From assembly GCA_031273485.1 (NCBI GenBank), contig JAISRS010000452.1:1-7421 (forward strand): a stretch of DNA of 7,421 nucleotides, read 5' to 3'. Shown here in pieces: positions 1-5,524 of the stretch. The translations under genes and the position numbers were made by a program. The first letter of the stretch is position 1, and the number at the start of each line of letters is the position of its first letter. Origin of the DNA: Prevotellaceae bacterium. Lineage in GTDB: Bacteria; Bacteroidota; Bacteroidia; Bacteroidales; UBA932. A model generated the notes under the pieces. That model worked only from the letters and a program-made list of their open reading frames with translations, was not told the DNA's origin and did not search any database.

Positions 1-192
1 ATTCCGGCAGACAACAATGCCTCCGAAAGAGCCATACGAAATGTGAAAGTCAAAACCAAAGTTTCCGGTCAGTTCCGCAACATAGAGGGCAAGGGGGCTG
101 ACAGATTTGCCCGACTGCGCTCTGTTATTGATACAACTATCAAGAATGGAAGGGAGGTATATACCGCTTTGCAGACCTTAGCCACTTGCTAA
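1..192 (+). CDS. IS66-family transposase, C-terminal fragment
   Basis: An open frame enters from the left edge and ends at TAA 190-192, giving 63 residues. It begins IPADNNASERAIRNVKVK, which is the DNNxxERAIR block of IS66-family (TnpC-type) DDE transposases; the glutamate here is the usual third catalytic acidic residue. It continues with the KVSGQFRN...RSVIDT...NG tail seen in Bacteroidota members of the family. The protein cuts and joins DNA at the element's ends. Only the last part is in the window, so whether the transposase is intact, and whether accessory tnpA/tnpB genes lie upstream, cannot be judged. The element interrupts the RHS gene that follows. Confidence 0.88.
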   Translation: MPADNNASERAIRNVKVKTKVSGQFRNIEGKGADRFARLRSVIDTTIKNGREVYTALQTLATC

Positions 193-229
193 GAGAATTT
201 ACCTGCCTGAGTAGTAACCAAATGGTTAC
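193..229. mobile_element. Right end of the IS66-family element
   Basis: After the transposase stop come 37 non-coding bases ending in a perfect 7-bp inverted repeat (GTAACCA-AA-TGGTTAC, 214-229). IS66 ends typically read GTAA...TTAC, so TTAC at 226-229 is a good candidate for the terminus, and the next 8 bases (230-237, gaaaaata) would then be one copy of the 8-bp target duplication usual for the family. RHS-like coding resumes at about 238. The left end is outside the window, so neither the inverted repeat nor the duplication could be matched; the exact boundary is inferred. Confidence 0.5.
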
Positions 230-237
230 GAAAAATA

Positions 238-2214
238 CACAGTTATTCGGACGGATATTGTCAGTACACGCAATATATTTCTCATAACGGGAACATTGTA
301 ACGGAAAATTATCAGTATGACTTGGGACATTTGACAGGGATAAAACTGAATGGAACGACCTCCATTTGGAAATTGAATGCGGTAAATGTCATGGGGCAAC
401 CGACAAATGTAACAACGGGAAGTTTTAACCGGACTTACGGATACTCGGCTTATGGTTTCCCTACCTCACGGACAGCCGGTTCTTTCCAGAATTTTACCTA
501 TACTTTTGACGCAAGCAAGGGGAATTTGACCAATCGGAAAGATAACAGTCGGAACAAACAAGAGGATTTTGCCTACGATAATTTAAATCGCCTGACAGCT
601 TATGCAGGAAAAACAGCCGGCTATGATACGAAAGGGAATGTAATGGGTAGAAGTGATGTGGGAAGTTTTGTGTATAACACATCGGGTAAGCCGTATGCAA
701 TATCCGGAGTTGCAAGTCCTTCGAGTGCAATCCCATTACGCAATCAAACCGTAACCTATAATGCTTTGAAACGACCGGCAAGCTTGAGTGAAGCTATTTA
801 TGCGGCTACGTTCACATACAATGGATCCGGAGAGCGGGTAAAAATGGCATTGACGAAAAACGGCAGCAAGGAGCTGAATCGCTATTACATCTCCGATTGC
901 TATGAAATAGATGACCCTGCAATTGGCGGAATCAAAGAAAAGTTGTATCTTGGCGGCGATTTTTATACGGCGCCGGCGGTTTATGTGAAGGAAGGGGCCG
1001 GTGCATGGCAGGTATATTCTATTTGCCGGGATTATCTGGGCAGTATCACGCATATTACCAACAGCAGCGGCTCGGTAACGCAGGAGTTAAGTTACGATGC
1101 TTGGGGACGGTTGCGAAATCCGGCTGACCAAACGGCGTACACCCCAGGTAATGAGCCTGGTTTGTTTCTCGGTCGTGGTTACACCGGTCATGAACACCTG
1201 ACACAGTTCGGCTTAATAAACATGAACGCCCGGCTGTACGATCCGGCTGTGGGACGATTCCTCGCACCTGACCCATACGTGCAAAATGCCTTATTCAGTC
1301 AAAGCTTCAACCGGTACAGCTATGCCCTGAATAATCCGTTGAGGTATACGGATCCCAGCGGGGAAGAATGGTGGCATTGGTTGCTGGCAGATATGCTGAC
1401 AGGAGGATTAATATCCTCAACAATTATTACAACCGGTGTCGCAACCTATCCGGCAATTTTTCCGTTTACAAATCAAGGATATGAAGTACAAAAATATATT
1501 TCGCCTATTGCATTTAAGCCAAATATCTCCTTTGGGAATATTCAGAATGGAATTGGTTTTGATGTTTCCATTGGTATGTTAAAAGGTTCAAGTAGTTATC
1601 GTTATCATTTTGGAGCTTCCTACTACTTTAGTAGTTATGGCGATTATTCAGGATGGGAAACGAGAAGCGGTTACGAATGGGAAATAATTCCTTTTTTATC
1701 GTATTCAGGAACGAAATTCAAAGCAGGAGAATTTACGCAAACTACGAATGTAATAACAATAGGAGATCCTTTTAATGGCATAATTTATGAAAATGATATG
1801 GTTCCCGAAGGCATATTTAATAAAATTCCATTAGTGCCTAAAGGAGATGGCGATAGATGGCGTACCGCAGCTGTACAATTGTATTCAGGTGTGCTAACAA
1901 CGAACTTGAATATGTTTACAGGAGATGCGGGGCCTGATAGATCAGCAGACGGAAATCATAAAATGATCAATGGTCATGATACTTATATTGCAAACAATGG
2001 ATATGATCCTAATAAATACCGCGCTGGTGTATTAAGTTTTGGCATTGGTCCGTTCCGTATTGGCAGAAATTCAGAAGGTATTAGAAAAGTATTTCAAAAT
2101 CAATTTGCACATGATCTGCTTACAGGTGGAAAGTCATTGTGGTTTGAGGTACTTCCTATTAAGTCTTCTTGGTATTTTTATTTTGGAACAGGCACTGGTG
2201 GTACATTATGGTAA
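238..2214 (+). CDS. RHS/YD-repeat protein with C-terminal toxin tip, 5' truncated by IS66
   Basis: RHS proteins form a hollow YD-repeat shell that encapsulates and delivers a variable C-terminal toxin to neighbouring cells. The frame is open from 211 and reads like RHS sequence from about 238 (YTQYISHNGNIVTENYQYDL); the stop is TAA 2212-2214. No good ATG start exists. The first usable start, TTG 322, sits inside the YD-repeat core and gives 630 residues, so this is the 3' part of a larger gene cut by IS66. Numbering from 322: YD-type repeats 1-236 (YDNLNRLTAY, FTYNGSGERVKM); core terminus DYLGSITHITNSSG 237-250, SYDAWGRLRNP 257-267, GLINMNARLYDPAVGRFLAP 297-316, and NRYSYALNNPLRYTDPSGE 330-348; then a variable tip. 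The signal peptide and any N-terminal delivery domain are missing. The immunity candidate follows after 20 bp. The family call is firm; whether the remainder is expressed is unknown. Confidence 0.9.
   Translation, partial: HSYSDGYCQYTQYISHNGNIVTENYQYDLGHLTGIKLNGTTSIWKLNAVNVMGQPTNVTTGSFNRTYGYSAYGFPTSRTAGSFQNFTYTFDASKGNLTNRKDNSRNKQEDFAYDNLNRLTAYAGKTAGYDTKGNVMGRSDVGSFVYNTSGKPYAISGVASPSSAIPLRNQTVTYNALKRPASLSEAIYAATFTYNGSGERVKMALTKNGSKELNRYYISDCYEIDDPAIGGIKEKLYLGGDFYTAPAVYVKEGAGAWQVYSICRDYLGSITHITNSSGSVTQELSYDAWGRLRNPADQTAYTPGNEPGLFLGRGYTGHEHLTQFGLINMNARLYDPAVGRFLAPDPYVQNALFSQSFNRYSYALNNPLRYTDPSGEEWWHWLLADMLTGGLISSTIITTGVATYPAIFPFTNQGYEVQKYISPIAFKPNISFGNIQNGIGFDVSIGMLKGSSSYRYHFGASYYFSSYGDYSGWETRSGYEWEIIPFLSYSGTKFKAGEFTQTTNVITIGDPFNGIIYENDMVPEGIFNKIPLVPKGDGDRWRTAAVQLYSGVLTTNLNMFTGDAGPDRSADGNHKMINGHDTYIANNGYDPNKYRAGVLSFGIGPFRIGRNSEGIRKVFQNQFAHDLLTGGKSLWFEVLPIKSSWYFYFGTGTGGTLW
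1366..2211 (+). other. Polymorphic toxin type 23 domain at the tip of the RHS protein
   Basis: Residues 349-630 after the DPSGE boundary (numbered from TTG 322). A hydrophobic stretch (about 353-380, LLADMLTGGLISSTIITTG) links the core to a domain with motifs I associate with polymorphic toxin type 23 of Bacteroidota: GWETRSG 444-450, TIGDPFNG...YEND 479-492, GDRWRTAA 510-517, MFTGD 531-535, GHDTYI 551-556, YRAGV 566-570, RIGRNSEGIRKVFQNQFAHD 579-598, WYFYFGTGTGGTLW 617-630. The domain is complete to its characteristic C-terminal TLW. The family was defined by comparative genomics; I do not assert a biochemical activity. The conserved H552, D553, R582, N583, H597 and D598 are candidate active-site residues by inference only. 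Confidence 0.75.
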
Positions 2215-2234
2215 AAAGTTAAATTTTAATAATT

Positions 2235-2756
2235 ATGATAAAAATTAAATTTTTGATATTCATAGTAATAATTAGTTGCTTCTATTGTTGTGATAAATTA
2301 TTTCCGGATGAAAAACTTTCACTGCAACGAATAGATTATAAGGGAAATGAACTACAAACAAATGGATATTATTATTGCTATTTTGCTCAAACAGATGTAA
2401 CTGCTATTTATTTTCTATATAGAAATGGAATTATCAGGTATATTGGTGGATATTCTCGTTACAATGAAGATAATAGAGAGCAAGAAATAATTAAGTATTA
2501 CAACAAATCTGTTAAAACGGACTGGGGTGTTTTTGTTGTGGATGCAAATTCAATACAATATGAGACCTGGGAAGCTAGACCTTCAGGTGTAAGTGCATGC
2601 ATTCGAAGACGTTCAGGCTATATTGAAAATGATACTACATTTTGTATTACGGAATCCTATTATTCGGGAAGAAATGAGACTAAACAAGTAAATGAAATAT
2701 ATCATTTCAAACAATTTGAAAATAAGCCGGATAGTACAAATATATATGTCAAGTAA
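2235..2756 (+). CDS. Small lipoprotein, candidate immunity protein for the type 23 toxin
   Basis: 173 residues. The ATG lies 20 bp after the RHS stop in the same orientation, so the two are probably co-transcribed. The start gives a proper export signal: KIK, then hydrophobic FLIFIVIIS, then Cys15 in the lipobox-like IISC (Cys18 and Cys19 are alternatives), so the mature protein should be membrane-anchored on the periplasmic side. The rest is hydrophilic and rich in Tyr, with no domain I recognise. Position directly behind a polymorphic toxin tip is the standard place for its immunity gene, and periplasmic anchoring would suit a toxin that acts in or passes through the periplasm. The immunity role is inferred from position. 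The upstream region is AT-rich with no clear Shine-Dalgarno, as is common in Bacteroidota. Confidence 0.7.
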   Translation: MIKIKFLIFIVIISCFYCCDKLFPDEKLSLQRIDYKGNELQTNGYYYCYFAQTDVTAIYFLYRNGIIRYIGGYSRYNEDNREQEIIKYYNKSVKTDWGVFVVDANSIQYETWEARPSGVSACIRRRSGYIENDTTFCITESYYSGRNETKQVNEIYHFKQFENKPDSTNIYVK

Positions 2757-2796
2757 CAAGTATAGAACTACTTTGTTCACCATAAGGTGTTCTTCT

Positions 2797-2842
2797 ATTT
2801 TGCTAAAAGTGAGGCGAAGGCTCTTCGTTTTCGTCTCCGCTG
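2797..2842 (+). repeat. Copy 1 of a sequence found behind both lipoprotein genes
   Basis: Begins with ATTTTGCTAAAAGT (2797-2810), identical to 4964-4977, followed by GAGG in both copies (with one extra base in the second) and then related but diverged sequence with inverted-repeat potential (here CGAAG-GCT-CTTCG inside a longer imperfect GAG.CGAA/TTCG.CTC pairing). It starts 40 bp after the stop of the first lipoprotein gene and just before an RHS core fragment. It probably marks the seam between an inserted toxin/immunity cassette and the displaced RHS sequence. Confidence 0.5.
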
Positions 2843-2855
2843 AAAACAAAAAACT

Positions 2856-3023
2856 ATGTATTACGCAGGTAATTATGAAAAGACAGTCGAAGCAAGCGGC
2901 GATATAGAAGAATATGATTATATTTACACACCGGAAGATTTTTCGGTTATTGCCGTCCAAAAGCGCTTTAGATTACTTTCAGGACTTATTCTATGGAATT
3001 CGGAACCATGTGCATTACAATAA
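2856..3023 (+). pseudogene. RHS core remnant 1
   Basis: A 55-codon frame, MYYAGNYEKTVEASGDIEEY then DYIYTPEDFSVIAV, is the segment of Bacteroidota RHS proteins that normally leads into SNG.RSFYYVQTDHLGS. The RHS similarity stops at about IAV (near 2955); the following residues (QKRFRLLSGLILWNSEP) do not fit, so the fragment is broken there. It has no RHS upstream in frame (TGA 2841-2843). Bases 2897-2957 align with 5109-5169 at about 80% identity by eye, so this and the fragment near 5107 derive from related RHS cores. It ends at the left end of the IS5 element. Most likely the displaced tip of an older RHS gene, not a functional protein. Confidence 0.65.
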
Positions 3024-3028
3024 GAAGT

Positions 3029-3745
3029 CATTTAGACTTTTTCTTTCTATTAATTTTTTTAAGTAAAATCACCCTGAAAGCAATATAGTTAAAACTTTCC
3101 CAGCTTGTCAAGGTCACATCAAATCGGTTCAAAATCAACATTAGCGTGAATTCCCTCCCGGAAGCATCTCAATCTGAACTCTTTGGAATCAAAACCCGAA
3201 TCGGCATTGACAAAGAGTCCGTCTATCGCAATTCCGGCAGAGGAAAGGGTATCGAACATGTCGTCCAACGCACGCTCAATTTGGTATAAGTCGTGATGAT
3301 TGCCTGCTATGGGTGAAGATAATGCCAACGGCAAACCTTGCCGGTCTGTAAGGAAAAGCGAATGGGTCGTCTTCCTGCTTTTCCTCCTCTGATAAGCAAC
3401 CTCTTCGCCGCCGCGAAGAGCTGTTGTATGACTTCCGTCCATGTCTGCACCGGATAAATCCAAATCTGATTTATGTTTGTGCAGTAACGATATCCAACTT
3501 TGTTTCCAGTCTCCGTTCCTGCACCATTTGCGAAAGTGCCAAAAAACGGCTTGATAACTGAGTATAACCTCTGAAAAAAGACTCTTTACCGGCAGCAAGT
3601 GCCATTGACAGCCTGTTTTCAACTTGTATAAGATGCAATTTACTACTTCGCTCAGACTGCTTTTGCTCTTAAATCCGCGCTTTGCCGTTGATAAATACGG
3701 CAATATTTCATTATTTATCGTATCTTTGTCGAGTACCTGGTACAT
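3029..3745 (-). pseudogene. IS5-family transposase, internally deleted
   Basis: The frame from ATG 3745 down to TGA 3119 encodes 208 residues: an N-terminal IS4/IS5-type (DUF4096-like) helical DNA-binding region (about 1-80, CQWHLLP) and the first part of an RNase H-like DDE domain with DGSH (Asp103) and NADSGFD (Asp182). The segment that should carry the third catalytic Glu is absent. In another frame the true C-terminus is still present, LNRFDVTLTSWESFNYIAF and then a basic tail ending at TGA 3031-3029 inside the terminal repeat. The first part runs ...HANVDF into TTTTGAACCGATTTGATG, where DNA for the late LNRFD motif begins directly. So a deletion joined the segment after the second Asp to the end of the gene out of frame, and the product cannot be catalytic. 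Confidence 0.85.
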
Positions 3746-3749
3746 GAAG

Positions 3750-3788
3750 GGAACGCTTTTGTTGTTTTTGTTTTATACAAAACGTTCC
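3750..3788. repeat. Hairpin just upstream of the transposase start
   Basis: GGAACG-c-TTTTGT (3750-3762) pairs with ACAAAACGTTCC (3777-3788): 12 bp with one bulged C and a 14-nt loop. In the transposase mRNA the 3' arm ends only 4 nt before the ATG, so the fold would cover the ribosome-binding region on transcripts that read through the whole stem. Such folds protect several insertion sequences from activation by outside transcription; that role here is inferred. Confidence 0.55.
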
Positions 3789-3867
3789 TTTCTTTTTTTT
3801 AGTGTTTAAAGTGTTAAAAATAATTATTTATCGTATTTACTAAAAGTCTAAATGACTTCTATAAGTT

Positions 3868-4104
3868 ATGAGAAAAAAAATATTATATATGCCTCTATTG
3901 AACGAGGAAACTAAAGTTTCCAGACCTGTGATCGCTTCCGAAATAGGAAATAATATTTATAAAATATTAGGAACGGAACAAGATTTATCATCTGAAGAAT
4001 TAGATGAAGAATGGTTATTTCCTGTGGGTAGTCATGTTACATGCAAAATTGAACAAAATAGGGATGGGGAAATTTTAGTTATAGATAAATTACATGGAAA
4101 TTAA
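3868..4104 (+). CDS. Small orphan protein of the PLLNEGTxVxRPV type, unknown function
   Basis: 78 residues, MRKKILYMPLLNEETKVSRP, then IASEIGNNIYKILG, an acidic SSEELDEEWLFPVGSHVTCK, and a C-terminal beta-like strand. The pattern LLNEGT-RPV-a short spacer-YxIL-(D/E)EEWxFxxGxxVxC recurs in small uncharacterised proteins of several phyla. It is soluble, with no signal or membrane segment. The ATG lies 7 bp right of the IS5 end, so the element has separated it from its original leader and probably from its promoter and ribosome-binding site. Its place among RHS remnants suggests a leftover cassette gene, possibly a cytoplasmic immunity protein, but nothing in the sequence proves this. Confidence 0.6.
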   Translation: MRKKILYMPLLNEETKVSRPVIASEIGNNIYKILGTEQDLSSEELDEEWLFPVGSHVTCKIEQNRDGEILVIDKLHGN

Positions 4105-4115
4105 AGAATTATATA

Positions 4116-4191
4116 ATATGCGAATTAAGGGTTGCTCTCTAATAAAAAAGAGCTGAAGAACAGTAAAATAGCTCTTTGAAAATTTGCATAT
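4116..4191. repeat. Nested inverted repeats with alternative pairings
   Basis: Outer arms ATATGCGAATT (4116-4126) and AATTTGCATAT (4181-4191) pair at 10 of 11 positions. Inside them AAAGAGCT (4147-4154) pairs perfectly with AGCTCTTT (4170-4177). The same AGAGC (4149-4153) can instead pair with GCTCT at 4134-4138, so two inner hairpins are mutually exclusive. There is no gene here. It could be a structured RNA, the ends of a tiny decayed element, or chance in AT-rich DNA. Confidence 0.4.
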
Positions 4192-4313
4192 ATCCATGAA
4201 AATCACTAATTTAGAGGAGTATTTACCACAATAAATCTCTATAGATGACTTCCACGGATAATAAGACAAAATTAGTACAAATTTATTGTTATGTATGCAA
4301 CAGTACGAATTAG
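4192..4313. other. Gene-free AT-rich stretch, no supported feature
   Basis: Between the nested repeats and the tail-like fragment all plus-strand frames are interrupted. Short readable runs such as MKITNLEEYLPQ (from ATG 4197) stop quickly and hint at decayed coding sequence, but none reaches a length I can support. No promoter of the TAnnTTTG type was found. Confidence 0.4.
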
Positions 4314-4421
4314 TTGTTACCATATAATGATCCCGTAAATCAAGCAGCATTAAGAGGTGATTTTGCTATAGGTGTTAGAAACGGAATACATTATAATAGA
4401 CACAGAGTAAAACAGCCATAA
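4314..4421 (+). pseudogene. Possible 3' remnant of a displaced toxin tip
   Basis: A 35-codon frame without a start codon ends at TAA 4419-4421 and reads NDPVNQAALRGDFAIGVRNG then IHYNRHRVKQP. It looks like real protein sequence and it lies 94 bp before a second lipoprotein gene, the same order as the type 23 toxin and its lipoprotein. I therefore read it as the end of a lost RHS toxin domain. I do not recognise the family, and a short open frame can be chance. Confidence 0.3.
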
Positions 4422-4515
4422 ATAAATTCAACATGAAATGAGCATGCAAAATTTGCACCAAAGAGTATGATTGGGTTGCGAGTTCCATGTCTCCTTTAAA
4501 AAACAAATTAATCCC
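4422..4515. other. Short intergenic stretch before the second lipoprotein
   Basis: No gene is seen. It contains a 13-nt palindrome TGCAAAATTTGCA (4444-4456). No recognisable promoter box precedes the lipoprotein start at 4516. Confidence 0.35.
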
Positions 4516-4961
4516 ATGAAAAAAATTCAAATTATTATTCAATATTGTTCTCAAGTTTACTTTTAGCAGGATCATGTGAACAAAAAATAACAGGGCATCA
4601 GTATATTTCCTTTGTCAATCGCACAGACGAAAAGATAGCCTGTCAAATAATATGGATAGGAAAGATTACTCCCGCTGATACGATATTTCAACGTCAGCTT
4701 TTTGCAACTCATATTCCAGCGAACTCAACTTATCTTTTTGAATGTGGAAATATTCATAGAGGGAAAGCTTGGGAAGATGATTTTAAGGTAATTCCCTATA
4801 TTCAATTTTTAATCTTGAATGATAATATTTATCAGCAATATTATTTAGAACCCTGCGATACCATTCGCAAATATGTACCGATATTGCATCGTTACCAATT
4901 AACATTAGAAGATTTACAAAGGATGGATTGGACAGTGGTATATCCGCCGAAAGAATACTAA
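4516..4961 (+). pseudogene. Second small lipoprotein, apparent frameshift in the signal peptide
   Basis: The continuous frame (from about 4512 to TAA 4959-4961) reads LFSSLLLAGSCEQKITGHQY and ends RYQLTLEDLQRMDWTVVYPP KEY. The last motif is typical of small Bacteroidota lipoproteins that I know as a recurrent uncharacterised family. The hydrophobic run plus LAGSC is a lipobox, but this frame has no ATG: its only start is TTG 4545, which would give a signal without the usual basic N-terminus. ATG 4516-4518 is one base out of phase, followed by seven A. One extra A there would give MKKNSNYYSILFSSLLLAGS, an ideal lipoprotein signal. So the gene is either a recent frameshift mutant or switches phase at the A-tract; a sequencing error is also possible. 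By position after a toxin-tail remnant it is a candidate orphan immunity gene. Confidence 0.6.
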
Positions 4962-4963
4962 AA

Positions 4964-5005
4964 ATTTTGCTAAAAGTTGAGGACAAAATGTCTTTCGCTT
5001 TGTCC
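4964..5005 (+). repeat. Copy 2 of the post-lipoprotein sequence, with hairpin
   Basis: ATTTTGCTAAAAGT (4964-4977) is identical to 2797-2810 and again is followed by GAGG-like sequence. Next to it GGACAAA (4981-4987) pairs perfectly with TTTGTCC (4999-5005) across an 11-nt loop. There is no T-run after the stem, so it is not a classic terminator. It starts 2 bp after the lipoprotein stop and precedes RHS remnant 2, the same order as copy 1. Confidence 0.5.
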
Positions 5006-5106
5006 GGCCCAACTAAAGACAAGTCTCCGTCTTTGCAAATGAAAGCGTCCATTCGGAATACAGGCCATCAAACAAAAAGTCCTGTATTCCGGAAAAGCAG
5101 TCAAAA

Positions 5107-5298
5107 AACGGCGATACGAAAGAACATGACTATATTTACACATCAGAAGGTCTATCGGTTATTACCTTCAAATCCAACGGAATACGTTCTTTCTATTATG
5201 TACAGACCGACCACTTAGGAAGTATCCGTATGGTAACTACGGTATTGAGAGCCGTTCAGAGTTGTTGTCAAATTTTACGACAATTGGGAGAGGAATGA
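5107..5298 (+). pseudogene. RHS core remnant 2
   Basis: The frame reads NGDTKEHDYIYTSEGLSVIT then FKSNGIRSFYYVQTDHLGSI and RMVTT, the highly conserved approach to the RHS core terminus (YYVQTDHLGSIR). RHS similarity ends near 5240; the rest (VLRAVQSCCQILRQLGEE, stop TGA 5296-5298) is foreign. There is no start codon with RHS sequence in front of it; upstream bases 5006-5106 are open in several frames but not recognisable. It is a displaced core fragment related to remnant 1 (about 80% identity over 61 bp). Confidence 0.75.
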
Positions 5299-5478
5299 CT
5301 TTAGGCTGTTATATAGGGTCTGTTCGAAAAGCCTATTATTTCGGGCAGTTGCTTAAAAAGTATAAGCGGTCCAAGCTGTATCCTCCGGTTATTTTACTGC
5401 AAAACGCTATCCCAATAACGATTTAAATCGATATGAACTAATCTTTTCTTCTGATTACAGATGGCCGGATGGCTGTCA
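5299..5478. other. Unassigned stretch between RHS remnant 2 and the terminator
   Basis: No gene that I can name. A plus-strand frame different from the RHS frame stays open from upstream of 5190 to TAA 5424-5426 and reads YPYGNYGIESRSELLSNFTT, then GRGMTLGCYIGSVRKAYYFG. It overlaps the end of the RHS remnant, has no convincing start, and could be decayed insertion-sequence or toxin DNA. The bases GGGTCTGTTCGAAAAG (about 5317-5332) look like insertion-sequence end sequence, but no partner repeat was found. Confidence 0.3.
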
Positions 5479-5519
5479 AAAAATGAAGGCTGACCCTTCT
5501 TTAGTCAGCCCTCATTTTT
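5479..5519. terminator. Bidirectional intrinsic terminator after metK
   Basis: GGCTGAC (5488-5494) pairs with GTCAGCC (5504-5510) across a 9-nt loop. After one A/C mismatch the stem continues with AAAAATGA (5479-5486) against TCATTTTT (5512-5519). Read on the plus strand the stem ends in a T-run; read on the minus strand it does too, so it can stop metK transcription, whose stop codon lies at 5525-5527, and also transcripts from the RHS side. Confidence 0.88.
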
Positions 5520-5524
5520 CTGAT

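Larger units (their letters stand above)
3023..3860 (-). mobile_element. IS5-family insertion sequence with internal deletion
   Basis: An 838-bp element bounded by a perfect 19-bp terminal inverted repeat: AGAAGTCATTTAGACTTTT at 3023-3041 and its reverse complement at 3842-3860. The trinucleotide ATA flanks both ends (3020-3022 and 3861-3863), a possible short target duplication of the 2-4 bp size seen in IS5 subgroups. It contains one minus-strand transposase gene that has lost its middle-to-late coding region (next entry). Because both ends are intact, a complete relative elsewhere in the genome could still move it, so it behaves as a non-autonomous derivative. It sits between RHS remnant 1 and a small orphan gene. 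Confidence 0.88.

Noticed and set aside
494..1276. Three minus-strand open frames opposite the RHS core
   Set aside because: The plus strand encodes unmistakable RHS repeats over the same bases; the antisense translations show no family features.
2613..2960. Minus-strand open frame of about 115 codons with hydrophobic runs
   Set aside because: It overlaps the first lipoprotein gene and RHS remnant 1 antisense; the hydrophobicity comes from A/T-rich codons.
4981..5005. Hairpin GGACAAA/TTTGTCC as an intrinsic terminator
   Set aside because: No T-run follows on either strand; kept only as part of the repeated post-lipoprotein sequence.
4928..5218. Plus-strand open frame of 96 codons
   Set aside because: Out of frame with the recognisable RHS sequence (YYVQTDHLGSIR) and overlapping the lipoprotein end; low-complexity basic translation without family features.
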